Shown here: piece after piece, positions 57,406 through 64,000 of the stretch | How positions within the stretch are numbered: the stretch's first letter is position 1 | How the letters are laid out: every line of letters begins with the position of its first letter | From: Kingdonia uniflora | Taxonomy: Eukaryota; Streptophyta; Magnoliopsida; Ranunculales; Circaeasteraceae | DNA length: 64,000 nucleotides | Direction: 5' to 3' | Assembly: GCA_014058105.1 (NCBI GenBank) | Contig: JACGCM010000155.1 | Location: 2,046,001 to 2,110,000 of the forward strand | Program-made: the position numbers and the translations under genes | The notes under the pieces: model-generated | What the model was told of the DNA's origin: nothing | Seen by the model: the letters and a program-made list of their open reading frames with translations, nothing else | Databases searched by the model: none

Positions 57406-57721
57406 ATGGTATCCACCAGACGCCAAGCGTACGAGGCTAGGGTTCTTGCCAAAATGCAAGAGCTACAACTTTGATACTTTTGGGACCCAGTCCCTTGAAC
57501 TTCCTACTCCCATTCCAGTGCATCCTACCTTCCATGGGATGACGTATAAAGAGGTGGAAGAGGCAGATGATGATTATTATCAAATATTTTGCTTTTACTA
57601 TATGGTGACGTTGGAGCAGGGGCAGAGGGACGGTCTGCGTCTTCTGGCAGATGATGCTGTTACAGTGATGGATGAAGTCGCTAGTATACGTCCGATGATG
57701 TACTGCCAATACCCTGAGTAG
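57406..57721 (+). pseudogene. Short ORF of the Tat antisense family inside the MULE region
   Basis: ATG 57406 opens MVSTRRQAYEARVLAKMQEL. After a frameshift (about 57465) the sequence runs FGTQSLELPTPIPVHPTFHG, EEADDDYYQIFCFYYMVTLE, RLLADDAV and ends near YCQYPE at 57721. The closest relative is 60654-60983 in element C (FGDRSLEMAIPSPVLPTYGG, EAEEDFYYKSRFYVFVLTGE), with the same length and GGTGGTGGT-rich downstream DNA. No LTR is next to it, so it appears to be a stray or captured copy. Function unknown. Confidence 0.5.
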
Positions 57722-57899
57722 AATTAGAGGAAAAGACGGTGGTGGTTGTGGGGTTATGGAGGAGGAGACGGTGGTGGTGGTAGGGGAGACCGACCACCAC
57801 CACCACATCCGAGTGCGTAAACTGATATAAATTGATAAAATATAAACTGTGATCTGTAACAATATTCGAGCTAATAAAATTTTCTTTTTTTACCCAATG

Positions 57900-58780
57900 A
57901 ATAAGTATTGCAATTTCAAACTAAAGAAATATAATCTTTGGATAATGACAAATCATAGATAAGAAATGAAAAATAATAGATAACAAATGATATAATATGA
58001 ATAACAAATGACAAATCTCAAATAACAAATGACAAATCATATTTCCAACTATCAAATTATATCAAATAACCAAATAGACTATTGACTTACATCAAATGTT
58101 GTCTATCTACAAAACAAATAGATCAATTGAACCTTCACAAATCATATATAAAAAAAATTGATCATTGATAACAAATGACAAATCATATCTAGTAAATGAC
58201 AAATCTCAGATAACAAATGCCAAATTATATATAACAAATGAAAAATTATAGATGACGAATGGCAAATAATATATAACAAATGAAAAATCCCATATAACAA
58301 ATGATAAGTTATTTGTTAAGAACAAATATTGTCTACTGACAAACAAATACAATTTATTATATCAAATAATCAAATAGACCATTAACTCACATCAAATGTT
58401 GTCTATCTGTAAAACAAATAGATCAATTGTTCATTCATGTTTCATAAATCATATATAACAAATGCCAAATCATAGTAGACGAATGACAAATCATAGATGA
58501 CGAATGATAAATAACATATAACCAATGATAAATCATAGATAAATGGAATATAACAAATGAAAAATCTCATATAATAAATGTTAAATCTCAGATAACAAAT
58601 GGCAACTCATACATAAGAAATGACAAATTAATTATAAGTGGATGACATAATTCATAAAATGACATACATCCAACTAGACATACTAGATTCTGACTCCATT
58701 CTTACAAATAACAAATATGTCATATACGAATGACAAAAAAGATATAACAAATGAGAAAGATCATATAAATGAATGATATT
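57900..58780. repeat. Array of AACAAATGACAAATC units
   Basis: More than twenty degenerate copies of ATAACAAATGACAAATCATA (about 20 bp apart in the densest parts, 58150-58620). All lie in one orientation on the plus strand. Variants change GACAAAT to GATAAAT, GCCAAAT or GAAAAAT. Confidence 0.85.
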
Positions 58781-58856
58781 ATTAACTGTTTATAACTTTA
58801 CAAAATTACAGAAATTATACATTACAAGAAAATGCAGATCAAAGTTTAAAAATCTC

Positions 58857-59157
58857 CTACGGCTTAACTCCCAGCCTCAATATGTCATAAGGAATTGTGT
58901 AACGACATTCATCACCGTCTATAAGATCTAGAAATTTCATCCCCTTGAGGATATTGCCCATAAAGATAAGCATATAGATCCCACAGTCATAACCATTTGG
59001 CTGCATTGGACATTTCCCAAAACGAGTTATTCATTTGGAGTTTAGACTATAATTCTTTACCTTTGAACCAGTAGGTGGACTACTAATTCTGTCCATATCA
59101 ATATTTTTGGGAAGATCTTTGATAGCTGATCTTCAATACGTTGGTGTCCAGAAGATA

Positions 59158-59188
<31 letters not shown>

Positions 59189-59640
59189 TTGTGTATTTGT
59201 AATTTTTGCATCCACTAGTGAATTATAAATGCACATTTTTCTTCCCCTTAAAGGAAACAATACAAAGGACCCAGTGGTTGTCATTGAGATTCCAGGGAAT
59301 GAGTATTAATTTTAAATTGACCACTTTCAAATCTCCTCGATGGAAGAAATTAGAAACTGGATGATCCTATTATATAGATGCAATTTGTTCCCAAATTGAT
59401 TTCTTCTTCAATTTCACACCTGCTGGAGATGACATAATACGAGTCCAGACACTTAACGCCCTGCCTATATATTGACAGGAATAGACATCCAACAGTACAA
59501 TCTTTTCTTTACCTGGGCGGTCACGATGTTGTGCATCAAAATATTGAATAAGGGCTCTAGTGTATACATTAGTGACTTGAATAAAAAAAATGACAAATTA
59601 TAAGCCAAAAATGATAAAGTTCATAAATACAAATGACAAC
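58857..59640 (-). pseudogene. Ulp1/C48-like cysteine protease remnant
   Basis: The minus strand reads RIMSSPAGVKLKKKSIWEQI, then LILIPWNLNDNHWVLCIVSF with the catalytic His, a YNSLVDAKI strand where families have YDS, and FGKCPMQPNGYDCGIYMLIF with the Gln and catalytic Cys. It ends LRLGVKP, TAG at 58857. The Asp of the triad appears as Asn, and a (GAA)n expansion (59160-59190) plus stops break the frame. SUMO/ubiquitin-like protease genes of this class are carried by some plant MULEs. Confidence 0.75.
59160..59190. repeat. (TTC)n microsatellite inside the protease remnant
   Basis: About ten TTC units; encodes a Glu or Lys run on the minus strand, depending on frame. Confidence 0.9.
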
Positions 59641-59778
59641 AACATCAAAACAAATTATTTATTTTCTATGATTTTTTGTCATCACTATCCTTGCCTTAGA
59701 CCACCTCCACTTTACTCTGTTTTACCTCCTCTTTACTCTCTTTAGTATGTAAATAAATAAACTACAAATGATAAGAGT

Positions 59779-60357
59779 TGCAATGGCCAAATTCCGTAGC
59801 TCGATATGATTAGAAATTAGCTATCACACCAATAATCTTGTAACAATACACTAATATAAAGCAAGAATTGGAGACAGGTGTTTTTAGCGTGGAAAACCTT
59901 TGAACAGGTAAAAAACTACGACCTCGTATGGAGGATTTTTGTAAAAGTATATTTATTTCTTAGAGTGGATATCTTTATTACTAGTGATCTCTAGGATATA
60001 GAAATGCCTTCGATCTCGTAAATAAAAAGTTTGAGTAATTTATCTTGTCCTTGTCTCTTATGAAACTTTTCCTTTATATAGGCTTTTCCCACAGCTCTTC
60101 GCCGTGCTGGGGCATGTCTTCTAAATATTGTGGTCAGTAGCGGTTGACTGGATAACTGACGAGTTCGTGGGAGACAGGTGTCTTTGACTGAATAACATTT
60201 TCTGGGTTTAGCTCGACCCACATTCTCGAGTAGTTCGTGGGGCTGGTTGGAATGCTTGACTGGAGTGTTAAGTGCTAAAATTGCGTGAGCCTGAGATGGA
60301 GGTAAATTGAACTGTGTGAGCTCGATTATGAGTGAAGTCGAGGGATAAGTCCCTACA
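59779..60357 (-). repeat. LTR of element C (579 bp)
   Basis: Minus strand TGTAGGGACTTATC...GGCCATTGCA. It is homologous to element D's LTR. To its right, ATCGTCCTCTCGC (minus: GCGAGAGGACGAT) may be the polypurine tract, so this is a 3' LTR of a minus-strand element whose gag-pol lies beyond base 64000. The left flanking 5 bp are AGAGT. Confidence 0.75.
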
Positions 60358-60590
60358 ATCGTCCTCTCGCAGCCGAAGTTACGAGCGGCTTTGGTTGAGA
60401 AAGAATATGGTAAAAGTTGTAAATTTGGAATGGAGCAATAATGGCGTTTAACTCGGTGGAAGTCACGTGATATTGGGAAGTGATGGGTATTAAATAATGA
60501 TGTAGATGTATGTGACGGTTACGTTTGAATAGTCGTGTTCGTAATAAATTATGGCGCTTGGGAAAATGTACCTGTACAAGAAAGTTAGGG

Positions 60591-60600
60591 TTATATAAAG
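60591..60600 (+). promoter_or_regulatory. TATA box of short antisense ORF in element C
   Basis: TTATATAAAG about 60 bp upstream of ATG 60654. Confidence 0.55.
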
Positions 60601-60653
60601 AGTTCCTTGATTAATTCTTTGGAACAGTTCTTGAATGCATAACTTTCTCTGAG

Positions 60654-60983
60654 ATGGTGAAAACTTGGAGTATGGCTCTTGAAGAGAGGATTGCGTCTGA
60701 AGCATAAAGGTTGAAGGTTAAGTACTTTGGTGATCGTTCCTTGGAAATGGCGATCCCATCCCCTGTTCTTCCGACGTACGGAGGCTTGTTGGGAGAGGAA
60801 GCGGTTGAAGCTGAGGAAGATTTTTACTATAAGTCGAGATTTTATGTCTTCGTCTTGACAGGCGAGGAACGTTGGGTCTGTCTTCGCACCCTTGTGGAAG
60901 ACAGGGTTGGGGGTTCATTTGTGAGGAAAGGTGTATATATGCAGGGCAGATATGCTGATTTTCTATATTGTCGTGGATTCTAA
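60654..60983 (+). pseudogene. Short antisense ORF of element C (one early stop)
   Basis: 110 codons from MVKTWSMALEERIASEA, a TAA at codon 18, then open: LKVKYFGDRSLEMAIPSPVL, PTYGGLLGEEAVEAEEDFYY, VFVLTGEERWVCLRTLVEDR, GRYADFLYCRGF, TAA. The FGDRSLE core ties it to FGDRGMDW in element B. A TTG or later initiation could bypass the stop. It lies 300 bp from the LTR, as in element B. Function unknown. Confidence 0.55.
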
Positions 60984-60989
60984 GGTTGG

Positions 60990-61768
60990 GCCTTCTTCAT
61001 CTCTACCAACTCTTCGGTGGTGGTGGTTATAGAAGAGGCAGTGATGGCAGTGGAGGAGGATTGGAAGGGAGATCCTGCTGATGCATTTACATCGTGGTTT
61101 TACATTCAAAAGACCTTCCATCTTGTTTTGTGGGTGCCAACACTGAGTCCACTGCTTGTATAGTTCTTGCTTGGAGTTCGATTGGGCTTCAACCGAGCCA
61201 TGTGAGGAATTTTTTTTGTTGGTTCTACTATCTTCTTTGCATCAGGGTGAGAATTCACAGAAGTAAGAAGAATTGGAAAACATGATACCTTTCCATGCCT
61301 GACTGACCTGTAGCTTTGAATAAACAGGGAAAACTTGTTATCTGTAAAGTACCTGGAGTTCGGTGCTGGACGAATAAAAGTTGATTTTCATGAATTTGTG
61401 CATAGAAAAACTTCTTGAATCGACCTGAAACATGTTTGATGTTAGTTGAATAACTGTGTGATTAGTGATCAAATAATGCTCAATATTGTTCGAACTGAGA
61501 CAAATATGTGCTGACATAAATGATGTACGTTTAACAAGTGATGGATAGAAATTGTAGGAAATATGAACACTCGAGCTGTTATAGGTCAAAAGTGGTAATT
61601 TTTGTGGTAGCGTAAGGTCAAATACAGTGGCTATTTTGTATACTGGTGAGCGGATAAGTTCAAATAATTGATCCCAGGAATTTGGGTTTGTTTGTTACGA
61701 GATAATAGGTAATAATTGATGAGTTCAAATCATGCATTTTGAGGGGAAAGTGTGTGAAACGTATATGT
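60990..61768. other. Spacer in element C
   Basis: No supported gene. GGTGGTGGTGG-type words just after the short ORF also follow the copy at 57721. Confidence 0.35.
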
Positions 61769-62056
61769 ATGGGTTGGAGGAGATTTGGATTGCACGACTT
61801 GATCTCAGAGGATTCGTCTGGCCGCGGAAGGATGATTGGGTATAAAGATTGCTTGATGTACGTGAGAGGATCTTGTATTCGTTTGGTCATAATGCTAAAC
61901 TATTTGGGAAATGAATGTGAGCTGGAAGGTTTAGAGGTAATGAGATCCTGCGAGTATGCTTGGCTTTTGATGAGGGATTCAGTAGATCGAGAGAAGTTAA
62001 TTTATTTGTTTATTGAAATTGAGCTCGAATTGGAAAACCTGAAGACCGTTGAATAA
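61769..62056 (+). CDS. Unknown 95-codon ORF in element C
   Basis: ATG 61769 opens MGWRRFGLHDLISEDSSGRG, then YKDCLMYVRGSCIRLVIMLN, and a Glu/Leu-rich C-terminus (IEIELELENLKTVE), TAA at 62054. Uninterrupted, but no homologue in A or B and no TATA box was seen. It may be chance or an extra antisense gene. Confidence 0.3.
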   Translation: MGWRRFGLHDLISEDSSGRGRMIGYKDCLMYVRGSCIRLVIMLNYLGNECELEGLEVMRSCEYAWLLMRDSVDREKLIYLFIEIELELENLKTVE

Positions 62057-62534
62057 TATGCTTAGATGATGTTAGGTTAGGTTACCTGTGCTGTGTTGGA
62101 CGCTGTGTAAAGTGTGTCTTTGCGAATAATATAAATATTTTTAATCTAACATAAATAATATAAGTCAATCCGATCCTCATATTGGGAAAATCTGTTTTGA
62201 GACTGTTTTAGCAAGCATTTGAATAATTTGAATATTTGTACAGTTTAGAAAATGACGTCAATCACTATAAGTATGATAAACAAGGACTGAGAAACAAAAA
62301 TATGTAAATACAGACGCTTCTAGTTTTTATTTGTATGCAAAAGGAAATAGAGCTCTGATATTGAACAGTGTGAGTCATCATGAGTATAAGTAGGTCAGGT
62401 AAAGATATGGAAATAAGGGAAAAAATATGTTAAAAAATGAGGGGGATTGTAATGATGGAAAGATGGTTTTATCTAAAAGGTACAAGGCGTCTGACCTGGA
62501 GAGTGGAAATGACGCCTCGGTTCTGGAATCGAGG

Positions 62535-64000
62535 ATGGTTCGTACGAGGAGCAATAAATGCCAGCCGCATGAGAGAGAAGGGATAAATATTTTTTCTTCG
62601 TCTCCAAACAAACGTTTTATCACAAAAAACTTGGAGAGCACTCGGAGAGAAATATGAAAAATCAGGAGATTCGATAAAGAGTTATCTAAAGGCGATAAAC
62701 GATTGAAGAGGGCAAAAGATTCTGGATCTCATAGGTGGCAATACAGCGGCGTTGTGAGTGGAAAGCTTGACTCTACTACTGATTCCCATTCGGATACGGA
62801 AGATTAGAGAGATACGTGCAATATATGTTGAATATATATATATATATATATATGTATACATAGATGGAAAAATGATAAACTCCTTAACCTGTATGTAGGT
62901 CGAGTGTGAGAGGCATCTTTGTAGGTCAAAAATGTGCCTGTAGAATCTTTTAAGATAGGTAGTTTGTCTGTTAATGAGGTTTCAACCTCTGGTCGGACGA
63001 ATGAGTCTGATAACGAAGGGGAAGGAGGATTGGAACAATTCCTGGGTTTTCCTGGTCAATTGGTGTCGTATCCTCTGGGTTCTGATGCCTTAAGCGAATT
63101 TTGTAAAGCCAAGGCGACTGTAGGAGAGAAGTGGGGTAAATGTGTAGAGTTTGTCGGTAGGCAGTTTAGGGGTTGTACGGTAGGGGAAGGGAAGGGGAAG
63201 AGTATTTTTATTTGTTGGCAGATTTGGAAGTAGAAAAATGAGATAGGGGCATAGATAAATCAATCTCATTAGAGTATTTCGATGGGGATGTATGGAGTGA
63301 CCTCTCGGAGGGTTTTCTGTGTGGGCTATCTCAATTAGAGTACGTGTTGAGCTTTCCCCTCACCAATTTGGCGAAGGGGATTATGAATGTAATTGGGGCA
63401 TGCCCTGTTCAAATGAACGAGAACATGTGAGAGGTAATAACTATATGTGACCATTTGGATGAAAGGTGGGAAAGGGAGGAAAAAGTGAGGAGGATAACCC
63501 CTGACGACGTTCTGCAGTTTTATGGGGAGAAGAATTTTAAAGCCAGTGAGGGGTCGTATTTTTGTGTGAGTGTAACTCGGCGCCGTTTTTTCGATCTAAA
63601 TTCAGCAGGTCGAACCTGGAATGACAACATCATATGGGTGATGGGTAATTGCCTTCAAAAAGATGATGAAGAACCTTTGGACCTTCGATTTAGATCTGTA
63701 AAGCAAAGTTAGTATAGACATGCATATATAGAATTATTGTTATGCTTTGTTGACAACTGTAGTTGATAGTAAAACGTGTTATTGTAGGTGTGAAGTCCAC
63801 AGTGGGAAGGAAAGAATCCCTGCTGGATGAAGTTGCGAAGGAGGAGACTGAACTTGAACTCGGCTTGGGGTAGCTCGGCCTGAGTAGAAAGAAGAGAGTT
63901 GACAGTAGGTCGAACAAGGTTTGAAAAGCTCAGTTTACTAGGTCGATGGCGGGGGTCAATAAAGGAAAAAGGCAAACAAGTGGCGAGGATGCTCGACCGA
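62535..64000 (+). pseudogene. Antisense gene of element C with PF04195-like domain (runs off the window)
   Basis: MVRTRSNKCQPHEREG at 62535 parallels MRTRPSSRLRLI in element B. Acidic stretch ESDNEGEGGLEQFLGF, then LEYFDGDVWSDLSEGFLCGL, LSFPLTNLAKGIMNVIGACP, VQMNENM (a stop follows), DVLQFYGEKNFKASEGSYFC and RTWNDNIIWVMGNCLQ. These match B's QLPLRRLVKEVLNFWEVSPC, KDLVIVWGSYENVE and so on. An intron-like gap (63712-63787) precedes KESLLDEVAKEETELELGLG. Frame changes at 62657, 62934 and 63256 may be introns or damage. Confidence 0.65.
62833..62853. repeat. (TA)n microsatellite
   Basis: About ten TA units within the antisense gene region of element C, in a likely intron. Confidence 0.9.

Larger units (their letters stand above)
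48420..59778. mobile_element. MULE-like region with transposase, GRF finger and Ulp1-like remnants
   Basis: The interval is unified by variants of AACAAATGACAAAT, seen from about 48465 to 59770, and by transposon genes: a MULE transposase (+), coiled-coil ORFs (-), a GRF-finger ORF (+) and a C48 protease remnant (-). MULEs carrying Ulp1-like protease genes are known in plants (Kaonashi/KI-MULE type). I could not find terminal inverted repeats or a 9-bp target duplication, so the limits are those of the motif, and more than one element may be involved. Element C's LTR interrupts the right edge. Confidence 0.6.
59779..64000 (-). mobile_element. Element C: 3' end of a Tat-type retrotransposon
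   Basis: Contains the 3' LTR and the antisense genes on the plus strand (short ORF 60654-60983, unknown ORF 61769-62056, PF04195-like gene from 62535). Tandem repeats, integrase and the rest are expected to the right of the window. Confidence 0.75.

Noticed and set aside
57437..57862. 141-codon minus-strand frame
   Set aside because: Opposite strand of the short ORF at 57406-57721 and of the GGTGG-rich sequence after it.
57900..58780. CRISPR-like array
   Set aside because: Units are degenerate, AT-rich and have no fixed spacers; the context is a plant transposon.

Overview
This window is nuclear DNA of a flowering plant, most likely a eudicot. The evidence is a split plastid DnaJ gene with plant-type introns, a plant mitochondrial-type L18 gene, TATA-led transcription units, and dense nested Ty3/gypsy, L1-type LINE, MULE and hAT-like elements. 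I could not narrow the species. No rRNA, tRNA, CRISPR or bacterial-type operon was seen.

Bases 1-23051 are a nest of Ty3/gypsy elements of the Tat type (gag, protease, RT, gypsy RNase H, a second plant-type RNase H, integrase). Element A lies on the minus strand (1-10740, left end outside the window). It sits inside the gag of element B (plus strand, 10741-22391). B in turn abuts the leader of element D, whose 5' LTR is 22429-23051 on the minus strand. A also carries a 5'-truncated LINE fragment with matching target-site duplications. Downstream of integrase both A and B have about 195-bp tandem repeats, followed by genes that run ANTISENSE to gag-pol: a multi-exon protein with a 'putative gypsy type transposon' (PF04195-like) domain and coiled coil, and one or two roughly 90-110-codon ORFs. 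Most of these short ORFs have their own TATA box. Element C at the right edge (59779-64000) has the same antisense layout.

Bases 24500-47516 hold the host genes, both on the plus strand. The first is a ribosomal L18p/L5e-family protein (26083-26991) with a likely mitochondrial presequence. The second is a complete seven-coding-exon plastid type-I DnaJ (DJA5/DJA6-like, 438 codons, 28730-47516). Each gene is preceded by a copy of the same roughly 0.7-0.9-kb leader, apparently a noncoding exon plus a 5'UTR intron. The DnaJ gene is stretched to about 19 kb by LINE remnants and a hAT-like element in intron 3 and by a nearly complete antisense L1 LINE in intron 4.

Bases 48420-59778 form a degenerate MULE-like region. 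It contains a MuDR/MULE transposase with SWIM finger (+), two tandem coiled-coil ORFs (-), a GRF zinc-finger ORF (+), a further copy of the retrotransposon-associated short ORF (+), and a Ulp1/C48-like protease remnant (-). The whole interval is peppered with variants of a short AACAAATGACAAAT motif. Nearly all transposon genes carry stops or frameshifts; the two host genes look intact.

All calls come from reading the sequence and remembered family motifs; no alignment or database search was run.
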